Made by a program: the position numbers and the translations under genes
Assembly: GCA_003513495.1 (NCBI GenBank)
Contig: DOPM01000060.1
Span: forward strand, 1-64,000
DNA: 64,000 nucleotides
Direction of reading: 5' to 3'
DNA from: Desulfosporosinus sp.
GTDB taxonomy: Bacteria > Bacillota > Desulfitobacteriia > Desulfitobacteriales > Desulfitobacteriaceae
Notes under the pieces: model-generated
What the model was told of the DNA's origin: nothing
Databases searched by the model: none
Seen by the model: only the letters and a program-made list of their open reading frames with translations
In this document: piece by piece, positions 36,019 through 44,594 of the stretch
How positions within the stretch are numbered: the first letter of the stretch is position 1
Layout of the letters: each line of letters begins with the position of its first letter

Positions 36019-36063
36019 AACGAAAAAATAATTAAGTCTATTTGACTTAATTATTTTTTCGTT
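36019..36063. promoter_or_regulatory. 20-bp perfect hairpin containing a RAGTC-N5-GACTT dyad
   Basis: Arms 36019-36038 and 36044-36063 are perfectly complementary; their inner ends form AAGTC-TATTT-GACTT (36034-36048). It lies about 140 bases upstream of the sigma-54 promoter at 36177, a normal enhancer distance. The palindrome could also stop transcription from either side, though its neighbours are divergent and no gene needs to end here. Confidence 0.7.
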
Positions 36064-36176
36064 ATATGTCGAATTTTATAGAATTTAGAACATATGGAAC
36101 AATTTTTAAGACTCAATACATTGTAGGGTAAGAGTTGGTGTTTCAATTGTTATTATTTTCAGAAGATACTCTTATA

Positions 36177-36193
36177 ACGGCATGAAAATTGCA
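36177..36193 (+). promoter_or_regulatory. Sigma-54 promoter of the mtt operon
   Basis: ACGGCATGAAAATTGCA: the GG (36179) and GC (36191) are 12 bases apart and GGCA and TTGCA match. Predicted start near 36204, leaving a leader of about 315 bases before the first mttB. Confidence 0.65.
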
Positions 36194-36408
36194 TTATGTA
36201 GTTATAGTTGTCAGAGTATCTTTTAAAATAATTATTGAGATTATATCATTATCAGTAAACTGCTTAGTTAGTTTAGTATGGAAGAATTATCGTGTATTGC
36301 TAGTTAAATAGTGAAGGGGGGGTGATCCTAGATAGATATTTATATAGAAATTTAATTTTATGATGTCTCTTCTTTTGTATTAATTATTATTGACTGCTTT
36401 TTAGTAGC

Positions 36409-36453
36409 AAGTCAATTAGACTTTCCTTGAGTCTCAATGACTTAGTGTGACTT
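36409..36453. promoter_or_regulatory. Second cluster of RAGTC-N5-GACTT dyads between promoter and gene
   Basis: 36409-36423 (AAGTC-AATTA-GACTT) and 36429-36443 (GAGTC-TCAAT-GACTT) have centres 20 bases apart; another GACTT half site follows 10 bases later at 36449. Spacing by whole helical turns suggests cooperative binding on one face. Their place downstream of the predicted sigma-54 start may mean feedback or another promoter. Confidence 0.6.
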
Positions 36454-36520
36454 TAGAAATTTAAGATAATCAGTGCATGAAGATCTGCTTTTTTTAGTTC
36501 TAGGATGAGAGGGTGTAGTA

Positions 36521-37945
36521 ATGGCTTTAAAATCAAGGTTGGAAGTATTGACGAAGGATGATTTGTTGAGGGTTCACGAAGCGACACTAAAGATTCTTCG
36601 GGAGACGGGCGTAGTATTTCACAGTGACGAAGCAATAGAAGTTTTCAAAAAACATGGGGCTAGGGTAGAGAATAAAACCGTGTTTATTTCTGGGGAAATG
36701 GTTGCTCAAGCCTTAGCTACTGCTCCGCGTAAATTCCGTATGCGTGCTAGGAATGATAAATATTCAATAACTGTTGGCGAGGGCTTTTTGGTACAACCTA
36801 ATGTCGGTCCGGTTTATATTCAAGACTTGGATAAAGGACGTCGTGAGGCAACTCTCGAGGATTATGCCAATATCCAAAAACTTTGTCAGGCTAGTGATGT
36901 TGTTGACTTGGTAGGCACAATTCCAGTTGACCCTAGTGATGTTACCGGTAGTGACAAATATTTGCTTATGATGTATCAAGCCTTGAAAAATTCAGAGAAG
37001 CCAGTAATCGGGTTCTGCGCTAATACTCAACAAGTACGCGAGCAGCTGGACATGGTTGAGATTGCTATGGGTCAACCCGGATTTCTATTAGATAATCACT
37101 GTACCGCTGTGCTAGTAAATTCTCTTAGTCCCCTAGGCTATGCTCCTGAAACGTTGGAAACTATGATTGAATATGCCAAACGTAATCAGGTCATCTTGCT
37201 TGCTCCTTGCATCATGGCCGGAGTCAGTGGACCAATTTCACTCTTGGGAACGGCAGTTCTGCAAAACACAGAAACCATTGCCGGATTAGTTTTAGTTCAA
37301 TTAATCAACCCCGGTGCTCCAGTAGTATATGCAACAGCTTCTACCTCAGGGTATATGAAGGAGGCTACGTTTGCGGCCGGTACACCGGAAGCTATGTTGA
37401 TTAATACTGCCAGCTTACAAATGGGATTGGACTTCTACCACTTACCAGTAAGAACAATGTCTGGAATTACTCACTCTAAAACCGTGGATTGCCAGGCGGG
37501 GTATGAAACTATGCAGAGTTTAATGATGGGTATGATGAGTGGGGCCCACATGTCAGTTCAAAGTTTAGGTGTATTAGATGCTATCATGGCAACTTCCTAT
37601 GAGAAGTTCGTGATTGATGAAGAACTAGTCAGAAGGGTAAGGCGTATTTCTCAAGGTATTGATACTTCTGACGAAGCTTTAGCAGTGGATGTTATTCAAG
37701 AAGTGGGACATTCGGGCACCTACCTATCTCATATGAGCACCTTTGAAAAGTTCCGCTCTTTGTGGACCCCCACAGTTTCAGACTGGGGTAATTATACTGA
37801 TTGGAAGAACGCAGGCTCGGAAGATGTAGTTGTTAGGGCTAACCGTAAATTTAAACAAATTCTTCAAAATGCACCCGATTCTCTACTGGATGCGGAAATA
37901 GATAAAGCATTATTAGAGTTTATCGAGAAAGCAAAGGCACATTAA
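36521..37945 (+). CDS. MttB-family methyltransferase without pyrrolysine (MtgB-type)
   Basis: 474 residues; family length without an internal TAG. The fold is a TIM barrel like trimethylamine methyltransferase MttB. At the place where the second MttB has TAG, this protein reads TMSGITHSK, with Ile in the aligned position, so it belongs to the non-pyrrolysine branch. In Desulfitobacterium hafniense such a protein (MtgB) demethylates glycine betaine to dimethylglycine. Other members act on proline betaine, carnitine or gamma-butyrobetaine. It passes the methyl group to a corrinoid protein, probably the one encoded next. Substrate inferred from the BCCT neighbour: a quaternary amine. Confidence 0.88.
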   Translation: MALKSRLEVLTKDDLLRVHEATLKILRETGVVFHSDEAIEVFKKHGARVENKTVFISGEMVAQALATAPRKFRMRARNDKYSITVGEGFLVQPNVGPVYIQDLDKGRREATLEDYANIQKLCQASDVVDLVGTIPVDPSDVTGSDKYLLMMYQALKNSEKPVIGFCANTQQVREQLDMVEIAMGQPGFLLDNHCTAVLVNSLSPLGYAPETLETMIEYAKRNQVILLAPCIMAGVSGPISLLGTAVLQNTETIAGLVLVQLINPGAPVVYATASTSGYMKEATFAAGTPEAMLINTASLQMGLDFYHLPVRTMSGITHSKTVDCQAGYETMQSLMMGMMSGAHMSVQSLGVLDAIMATSYEKFVIDEELVRRVRRISQGIDTSDEALAVDVIQEVGHSGTYLSHMSTFEKFRSLWTPTVSDWGNYTDWKNAGSEDVVVRANRKFKQILQNAPDSLLDAEIDKALLEFIEKAKAH

Positions 37946-38113
37946 TCCATTAACCTCACGGATTTCAAGTTATACCCGGCATAAAAAGACGGAATTGTAC
38001 AGTGTATTATATTTATAATATGATTTGTTTAGTAAGAAATCCTAGGTAAGAATAAGTCCCCTGGTTTGTCAGTAAAGTATTATTTATTAGTAATCTTAAG
38101 GAGGATTTTCAAG

Positions 38114-38743
38114 ATGAGTTTTGAGCAATTAGCGGATTATGTATTCAAAGGAAATGCTGCTGCGGTAAAAGACCTTACGCAAAGAATGGTGGACGCAGGT
38201 GGCAATCCCATGGAAATTATCTCTAAGGGATTGTTGATTGGTATGGATATCGTTACCCCTAAATTCAAGGCAGGGGAAATGTATGTGCCAGAGGTTATGA
38301 TGTCCGCTAAGGCTTTGTCTGAGGGCATGAATATAGTAAAACCTCTGCTAACTGGAGCAGATATCGCTGTTAGCAAAACCATCATTATTGGGACGGTAGC
38401 AGGAGATCTCCATGATATCGGCAAGAATCTTGTTGTGATGATTTTGGAGAGTGGAGGCTTTAATGTTGTGGACCTTGGTGTCGATGTATCACCAGAAAAG
38501 TTCGTCGCAGCAATCAAGGAGCATAATGCTAAGATCGTTGGTTTATCTGCTCTCTTAACGACTACAATGCTCAATATGAAGGCTACCATCGAACAAATCA
38601 AGGAAGAAGGGTTGCGTGACGAAGTTAAGATTCTTGTCGGTGGAGCACCTGTTTCTCAAAGTTTTGCTGATGAAATCGGTGCAGATGGTTATTGTGCGGA
38701 TGCCATGGCTGCCAAAGAAATGGCTTCTATGATCTTAAACTAG
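38114..38743 (+). CDS. Corrinoid methyl-carrier protein
   Basis: 209 residues. An N-terminal four-helix cap (about 1-85) is followed by a B12-binding Rossmann domain with the DLHDIGKN motif, whose histidine binds cobalt, and the later GAPVSQSFADEIGADGYCADA end. It takes methyl groups from MttB-type enzymes and gives them to a second methyltransferase (not in the window). Start at 38114 (AAGGAGG upstream), not the TTG at 38066. It ends in TAG; reading through would add only nine codons to the next TAA. Confidence 0.92.
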   Translation: MSFEQLADYVFKGNAAAVKDLTQRMVDAGGNPMEIISKGLLIGMDIVTPKFKAGEMYVPEVMMSAKALSEGMNIVKPLLTGADIAVSKTIIIGTVAGDLHDIGKNLVVMILESGGFNVVDLGVDVSPEKFVAAIKEHNAKIVGLSALLTTTMLNMKATIEQIKEEGLRDEVKILVGGAPVSQSFADEIGADGYCADAMAAKEMASMILN

Positions 38744-38802
38744 TGGAAGTTGACAATATTTCAGTACCCTTAATTATTATGAAGGATGTGGAGGTGGAAT
38801 AA

Positions 38803-40275
38803 TTGAGAAGTGAAGTTCAAGCAGGAGTTGCAAAATTCGAGGGCTTCGGACTCAATATTTTTTCGGACAATGAACTTTATGACATCCACAGTGGAACTTT
38901 GGAGGTCTTAGAGAAAACAGGCATTAAAGTAGAATCTAAAGAGGCATTAGAAATCTTTGCAGCTGGGGGAGCTAATGTTGATTTTAAAACCGGCGTTGTA
39001 AAGATTCCTCCTCATATTGTTGAAGATGCCATAAGATCTGCCCCAAATACGGTGTTATTAGCTGGACGAAATCCTAAACATGATATCGTTTTAGGTGGTA
39101 AGCGTGTTCACTTTATTAATTTCGGTGAGGGAGTCTCAATCATCGACCCTTATACCAAAGAGTATCGGAAGACTACTAAGCAGGATGTCGCAAATATTTC
39201 TCGGTTCTGTGATGCTATGGATGAGATGGATGCAGTTTTACGGCCTGTTGCGCCTCAAGATGTCCCAGCAGAGGCTGCCGTAGTTCACAATGCTGAGGCT
39301 ATCTTCAATAACACTTCAAAGCATGTCTTCATCGGCACCGAGGGCGGAAAAAACTTCCAAAAAGTATTAAAGATGGCTGCGGCGATCGTTGGTGGGGAAG
39401 ATAAATTAAGAGAACGTCCAATATTTTCGTGCAATGTCTGCCCTACAAGTCCATTGCAATTAGTCGGACACTGTACAGAAGTTATCATAGCGGGAGCACG
39501 TGCCGGAATAGCTGTTAACATACTATCCATGGCTATGGCTGGGGCTACGTCACCGATTACCTTAGCCGGTAGTCTTGTGACACACAATGCGGAAGTATTG
39601 AGTGGTATTGTCTTAAGCCAGCTCACTTGTAAAGGCGCACCGGTAATATATGGTAGTTCCACAACAATCATGGATTTAAGATTTGCTACTGCTCCAGTCG
39701 GCTCTCCAGAACTTGGAATGATCAATGCAGGAGTTGCAAAACTTGCACAATTTTACTTACTACCTAGTTGGGTAGCCGGTGGCTAGGTAGACAGCAAACT
39801 CCCGGATGCCCAAGCATCTCATGAGTTCACAATTACCGCTATGCTGACAGCGTTGGCAGGGTCCAACCTGATCTATGGCGCTGGTATGTTGGAACTCGGC
39901 ATCACCTATGACTATGCACAAATGGTGATGGATAATGAGATGGCTAGGATGATTAAAAAAGCTGTTTGTGGGATAAGTGTGTCTGATGAAACTCTAGCAA
40001 TAGATGTTATTAAGCAGGTAGGTACCGCTGGTAACTTTATTAGCCAAGAGCATACCTTCAAACACATGCGTACACAATCAAAGAGTAATGTCATCGATCG
40101 TCGTATGAGAGATGTCTGGCTTGTTGATGGTGGTAAGGATTTTTCGGAAAGAGCTTATGACGTCGCTAAATCTATTTTAGAAGATTATAAACCTGAGTCT
40201 CTGCCGGAAAGTGTTCAAGCAGAACTTCGAGCGATTGTCGAAGAAACAGAAAAAGAGTATGGTGTCAATAGTTAA
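38803..40275 (+). CDS. mttB: Trimethylamine methyltransferase MttB with in-frame TAG (pyrrolysine)
   Basis: 490 codons from TTG 38803 to the TAA at 40275, with a single TAG at 39784-39786 (codon 328). The upstream part ends SWVAGG and the downstream part continues VDSKLPDAQASHEFTITAML in the same frame. Family conservation carries on across the TAG. In archaeal and Desulfitobacterium MttB, pyrrolysine sits at this conserved place and holds the trimethylamine. So the gene encodes one full-length protein if TAG is read as pyrrolysine. Start has GGAGGTGG upstream. It transfers methyl from trimethylamine to a corrinoid protein, perhaps the one encoded just before. pylT, pylS and pylBCD were not seen here. 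Confidence 0.9.
39784..39786 (+). other. Amber codon, predicted pyrrolysine site
   Basis: In-frame TAG in mttB. A short hairpin (GATGC 39805-39809, CCAA loop, GCATC 39814-39818) lies about 18 bases downstream; such a hairpin might favour readthrough, but it overlaps codons for conserved residues and could be coincidence. Confidence 0.85.
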
Positions 40276-40602
40276 GTTAACGACCGAATAACTTAATATT
40301 TAATGATAGTAATGAGGAGAACGAGCTAACAACTTTAGTTCTTCTCATTACCTAATAAAATCACTTAAGATTTCCAATTAAATATCCAACAAATTAACCT
40401 TGATAAACATTTTAGTAACTTTGCTTGTACCTGTGATCACCACTTGTAAAATACATGGAAAAATCCCCAGAGTCGCTGGACGTATGTGCTTTCCAGAACT
40501 ATATCTCACACATTCTAAACGGTGGCACAGGGTTTATATACACCACTGTAGACTTCTAACTGTTGTATCTCAAGCTAATATCCTAAGCAAATTTGAGGAG
40601 TT
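40276..40602 (+). other. Intergenic region after mttB with a hairpin
   Basis: GTAATGAGGAGAAC (40309-40322) pairs with 40338-40351 with one G-U; no T-run follows, so a terminator is only possible. No gene, promoter or repeat is otherwise evident. Confidence 0.5.
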
Positions 40603-42660
40603 GTGATTCAAAAAATGAAAAGAGAAGCACTAACCCAGAAATTATTGGTATTAGGGGTAGACGGGATGGATCCCAAAATTACCCGAAAATTCTTGGCCGA
40701 AGGAATAATGCCAAACTTACAAAAATTTATTGATAAAGGCTCGGCCAGAGAAGACTTGTCTCACTTAGGTGCCCTGCCGACGATTACACCTGCATGCTGG
40801 ACTACCTTAGCAACGGGTGCTTACCCAGGAACACACGGTATTACCTGTTTTTGGCGACAGTCACCACAGAGCTTGGATGCTGTAGTATATAATATGGATT
40901 CCAGAAACTGTGAAGCTGAGCAGTTATGGAATGTAACTGCTGACGCCGGTATTAAAACCTTAGTATGGCATTGGCCCGGTTCCGCTTGGCCTCCGACCAG
41001 TGACAACCCAAATTTACACGTTATTGACGGAACACAGCCGGGTTCTGTTAACATGGGTGTTGCACAACTTGATTGGGAAAAAATTATCGTTGCTAATGAG
41101 GAAATTACTGAATTACAATATGCTCCCAAAGTAGAACGTCCTGCTGGTACTGGCTGCATGATTTCCGATCTGAGTGCTATTACTGAAGAAAAAGAACCAA
41201 CTACCGATATGATGGAATTATGGTATGGTGAAGCTGCCATGACAGGCAGCGAAATCCGTGAATATATCATGGGACCGGAAAATATGGAAATGGTCATTGA
41301 ATCTATTCCTCATTATGATTTAGTCAATTCCCCATTGAAAGATGCAGAAGGATGGGCAGCCGCACCGGCAGATGCAAAAGAATTTACGATTTTAACTTCG
41401 GATGGTATTGCAAGACGTCCTGCATTGGTTTTAAAGAATGCTGAGGGGATCTATGACCATATAGCAATTTATAAAAACAAGAAGGCTGAGAAACCAATCG
41501 TAGTATTAGAAGTCGGGAAAATGGTTTCTGGGATTGTGGATGACATTAATAAAGAGGGTGTATTAAAACCTGCATGTCGTACCATGAAACTCCTGGAACT
41601 TTCTCCTGATGGTAAATCGCTAAAAATGTGGATCAGTAACGCACTGGATGTTGCCCAGGATAAATTATTTCACCCTAAGGAATTGCTGAAAAATATCGTT
41701 GAACATGTTGGCCCTGTTCAGCCTGTTAGCTTGGTTGGGGGAGAAGATGCTTACCTGGTTGAGAATGTTTATGAACCAGCCTGGGATTCGTACAGTCAAT
41801 GGCAAGCAAAGGCTTTAAATCATTTAATTAAAAACCAGGAATACCAGGTAGTATTCACTCATTTGCATAATGTTGACTGTGCAGGTCATATGTTTTGGCA
41901 TTTAGCGAAAAATCTGGAGCGCTGGAGCTATACTGATCCTGAAGTAAATCAGAACTTTATTCGTAAGTTTTACATTCAGACAGACAAATATTTAGGTGAA
42001 TTCTTACATTTGTTAGACGAAGGCTGGACCATCATGATTGTTGCTGACCATGGTTTACTGGTAGGGGAAGAATTCCCACCACAAATTGGTGAATATGGCG
42101 GTATGAATGTACAAGTAATGCAGGAACTAGGTTATACCGTTATGAAAAAAGATGAAAACGGTAATAATCTGAAAGAAGTAGATTGGGAAAAGACTACAGC
42201 TGTCCAGACTCGAAGTAACTATATTTATATCAACTTAAAAGGTCGTGATGCCCATGGCATTGTTGACCCAGCGGACAAATATGAACTGGAAAGAAAAATT
42301 ATGTCTGACCTGTACTCTTACAGATATAAAGGACAGCGTGTTATCGGGCTTGCCATGCGGAATAAAGACGCTGTTGTATTAGGAACAAACGGTCCGCAGT
42401 GTGGTGATATCTTCTTCACTGTTGATGAGGGATATAGCCGGTTACATGGTGATGGGTTATCCACTGTAGAGGGTGCTTTCGATACCTCTGTTACCCCAAT
42501 TTTTCTAGCAGCAGGGAATGGAATTAAGGAAAACTTTAAAACAGCTAGAACCATTAGACAAGTTGATATTGCACCGACTATTGCAGCTTTAGTAGGTGTA
42601 AGAATGCCTGCCCACTGCGAAGGAGCACCAATCTATCAGATTTTAACCGAAGAATTCTAA
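40603..42660 (+). CDS. Alkaline phosphatase superfamily (type I phosphodiesterase-like) protein
   Basis: 685 residues, no signal peptide. Metal-site landmarks of the nucleotide pyrophosphatase/phosphodiesterase fold are visible: GVDGMDPK, then PTITPACWTTLATGAYPGTHG with the likely Thr nucleophile, then HNVDCAGHMFWH, VADHGLLVG and RLHGDGLS. Substrate unknown; a phosphonate, phosphodiester or sulfate ester are all possible for this fold. It starts GTG 40603 (GAGGAG two bases upstream, too near) or ATG 40615 (14 bases). It lies after mttB, so it may belong to amine metabolism, but the 327-base gap weakens this. Confidence 0.8.
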   Translation: MIQKMKREALTQKLLVLGVDGMDPKITRKFLAEGIMPNLQKFIDKGSAREDLSHLGALPTITPACWTTLATGAYPGTHGITCFWRQSPQSLDAVVYNMDSRNCEAEQLWNVTADAGIKTLVWHWPGSAWPPTSDNPNLHVIDGTQPGSVNMGVAQLDWEKIIVANEEITELQYAPKVERPAGTGCMISDLSAITEEKEPTTDMMELWYGEAAMTGSEIREYIMGPENMEMVIESIPHYDLVNSPLKDAEGWAAAPADAKEFTILTSDGIARRPALVLKNAEGIYDHIAIYKNKKAEKPIVVLEVGKMVSGIVDDINKEGVLKPACRTMKLLELSPDGKSLKMWISNALDVAQDKLFHPKELLKNIVEHVGPVQPVSLVGGEDAYLVENVYEPAWDSYSQWQAKALNHLIKNQEYQVVFTHLHNVDCAGHMFWHLAKNLERWSYTDPEVNQNFIRKFYIQTDKYLGEFLHLLDEGWTIMIVADHGLLVGEEFPPQIGEYGGMNVQVMQELGYTVMKKDENGNNLKEVDWEKTTAVQTRSNYIYINLKGRDAHGIVDPADKYELERKIMSDLYSYRYKGQRVIGLAMRNKDAVVLGTNGPQCGDIFFTVDEGYSRLHGDGLSTVEGAFDTSVTPIFLAAGNGIKENFKTARTIRQVDIAPTIAALVGVRMPAHCEGAPIYQILTEEF

Positions 42661-42665
42661 TATAA

Positions 42666-42715
42666 AAAGGGCAGGCTAATTCACATAACCTTGACTTCGT
42701 GGAATAGCCTGCCTT
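42666..42715 (+). terminator. Hairpin terminator after the phosphatase-like gene
   Basis: AAAGG-CAGGCTA-TTC pairs across a loop of about 18 bases with two single-base bulges; a short T-run follows. Confidence 0.65.
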
Positions 42716-42796
42716 TATTCGTTTACCATGAACGGAAATTATTTTTGGACTTCTTTGATACCTAATTTAAAATGCTATTTTAAAGGAGTGAAAAAT

Positions 42797-43123
42797 ATGT
42801 CCTTAGAACAATTAAATACAAATAGTTTCGAAAAAATAATCTATGATAATGAGGAGCCCTGTCTTGTTATTTTTTCTAGAAAAGCCTGTCACGTTTGTAA
42901 AGAGGTCGTTCCTGTTTTGGAAGAGCTTCAACCGCAATACCGAGACAGGGTTGGATTCTATTACGTGGATGTAGAAGAAGATAAAAACTTGTTCCAACGA
43001 TTCTCCTTAAAAGGAGTTCCTCAGATTCTTTTCTTTAAGGAAGGCGAATATCAAGCAAAACTAGCAGGAGCTGTTGACGAAGACAAAGTCATAGATAAGA
43101 TTGCGGAAGTTCTAGAATCGTAA
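42797..43123 (+). CDS. Thioredoxin-like protein with CHVC active site
   Basis: 108 residues, thioredoxin fold. The active-site motif is SRKACHVCKEVVP: the CxxC is CHVC in place of the usual CGPC. The cis-Pro region is LKGVPQILFFKEGE. ATG 42797 follows AAGGAG; an upstream ATG at 42728 lies before the ribosome site. It is 39 bases before a thioredoxin reductase-like gene and is probably its partner. The altered motif predicts a different redox potential. Confidence 0.85.
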   Translation: MSLEQLNTNSFEKIIYDNEEPCLVIFSRKACHVCKEVVPVLEELQPQYRDRVGFYYVDVEEDKNLFQRFSLKGVPQILFFKEGEYQAKLAGAVDEDKVIDKIAEVLES

Positions 43124-43162
43124 TCACTAAAACATTCTACAGGGAGGGAGATATTTAAGAAA

Positions 43163-44380
43163 ATGGGAGATCTGACCTACGATTTAATTATAATCGGCGG
43201 TGGCCCCGCAGGACTCACGGCAGCTATTTATGGGGGAAGAGCAAAGCTGAGAACTTTGGTCATCAACAAAGGGACGGTTGGCGGTTTGGTTAATACTACT
43301 CGAGAAATTGTCAATTATCCGGGCTATGGGCAAATCAGTGGACCCGATCTTATGAAAGACTTTAAAAAGCATGCCGAGTCCTTTGGAGTTGAATTTTTAC
43401 GAGATGAAGTTGTAAGCGTTAATTTTTCTCAAGAAGATAAAATTATCTGTACCAAAAAAAGGAAAGAATACACGGCCAAGGCGGTTATCATTGCTTGTGG
43501 CAGTGAGCCAAGACTATTAAATATTCCTGGCGAAAAGCGGCTTCAGGGCAGTGGGGTTGCCTATTGTGCAACCTGTGATGCTGAGTTTTTTGAAGGCGAA
43601 GACGTTGTTGTCGTTGGCAGCGGGGACCAAGCCATCGAAGAAGGCATGTACATTACTAAGTTCGCTCGCAAAGTCACCGTGATTGTACTCCATGATGAAG
43701 GCGTTCTCGATTGCAATAAAGTCAGTGCAGAAAGGGCCTTACAAAATGAAAAGATGGAGTTTGTATGGAACTCCACCATTGAAGCAGTCATGGGCGAGGC
43801 TAACGTCGAGGGGGTTAAAATCAAGAACTTAAAAACGGGCCGTTCAAGCGAACTTGCTTGCCAGGGTGTTTTTTTCTTTGTTGGGATGATTCCTTCGACC
43901 CATTTTCTTCAGGAAAGTGGCATTGGGATGGACAGAAGAGGCTATATTCCCGTTAATGACTTGATGGAAACGGATCTCGAAGGTGTATATGCAGTTGGAG
44001 ACAATCGGGTTAAATATTTAAGGCAAGTGGTTTCTGCTGCAGGCGATGGGGCAACGGCCGCAGTCGCTGCGGAGCGCTATATTGAGGAACTAAATTCGTT
44101 TAGTACGAGTGTACTGAAAAGTAACAAAAAAGTTCTATTGCTTTTCTTCAATGCCATAAATAATCAAAGCTTGGAGTTTAGCACTTTATTAGAAGAGGCA
44201 AATCAAGAACTCGCAGAACTCTATAAAGTGGTGAAAATCGATACGGCTACTAAGAAAAATCTTGCCCAAAAGTATGATGTCAAAATCGTGCCATCAGTTG
44301 TTGTATTGGACAGGGGGCAAGAAATCAAGCGATTGGACTACTTGATGGATAAAGAAAAACTAAAAGCTCAATTAAGCTAA
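43163..44380 (+). CDS. Thioredoxin reductase-like flavoprotein fused to a Cys-less thioredoxin-like domain
   Basis: 405 residues; ordinary thioredoxin reductases have about 310. Residues 1-310 carry FAD motif GGGPAGLTAAIYGGRA, the redox site YCATCDAEFF (CATC) and the second dinucleotide region VVGSGDQAIEEGMY. The Met/Asp-rich VGDNRVKYLRQVVSAAGDG is the C-terminal FAD motif. Residues about 315-405 fit a thioredoxin-like fold (KKVLLLFFNA...VKIVPSVVVLDRG) but the CxxC is lost (NAINNQSL there), so it may only bind a partner. With the CHVC thioredoxin it forms a dedicated redox pair. Confidence 0.82.
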   Translation: MGDLTYDLIIIGGGPAGLTAAIYGGRAKLRTLVINKGTVGGLVNTTREIVNYPGYGQISGPDLMKDFKKHAESFGVEFLRDEVVSVNFSQEDKIICTKKRKEYTAKAVIIACGSEPRLLNIPGEKRLQGSGVAYCATCDAEFFEGEDVVVVGSGDQAIEEGMYITKFARKVTVIVLHDEGVLDCNKVSAERALQNEKMEFVWNSTIEAVMGEANVEGVKIKNLKTGRSSELACQGVFFFVGMIPSTHFLQESGIGMDRRGYIPVNDLMETDLEGVYAVGDNRVKYLRQVVSAAGDGATAAVAAERYIEELNSFSTSVLKSNKKVLLLFFNAINNQSLEFSTLLEEANQELAELYKVVKIDTATKKNLAQKYDVKIVPSVVVLDRGQEIKRLDYLMDKEKLKAQLS

Positions 44381-44530
44381 GGCAAATCATTATTAGTAAT
44401 ATAGAAAGGCATTAGATGACATATTACGAGAAGTTGATTTTATGAGTACCCCCCTGATATAGATTTAGATATGAGCCCAGCTACTTAAGGTGTAATACAT
44501 TAACTAGTCAAACAGTGAGTAAGGATAATT

Positions 44531-44579
44531 AAAAAATCAAAGAAACCTACCTTTGCAGGGTGGGTTTCTTTGATTTTTT
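44531..44579. terminator. Strong terminator between the redox pair and the helD remnant
   Basis: AAAAAATCAAAGAAACC (44531-44547) pairs with 44563-44579, ending in a T-run; the A-run on the other arm makes it work from both sides. Confidence 0.9.
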
Positions 44580-44594
44580 GTTTAATACCTTATA

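Noticed and set aside
36472..36490. A second sigma-54 promoter close to mttB (AGTGCATGAAGATCTGC)
   Set aside because: The GG is not intact and the spacing to GC is one base off.
39784..39840. The TAG as simple truncation, with a separate gene starting at 39841
   Set aside because: The same frame stays open across TAG and encodes conserved MttB residues before the ATG at 39841; that ATG has no ribosome binding site.
40400..40606. Plus-strand frame of 68 codons before the phosphatase-like gene
   Set aside because: No ribosome site or domain; composition not gene-like.
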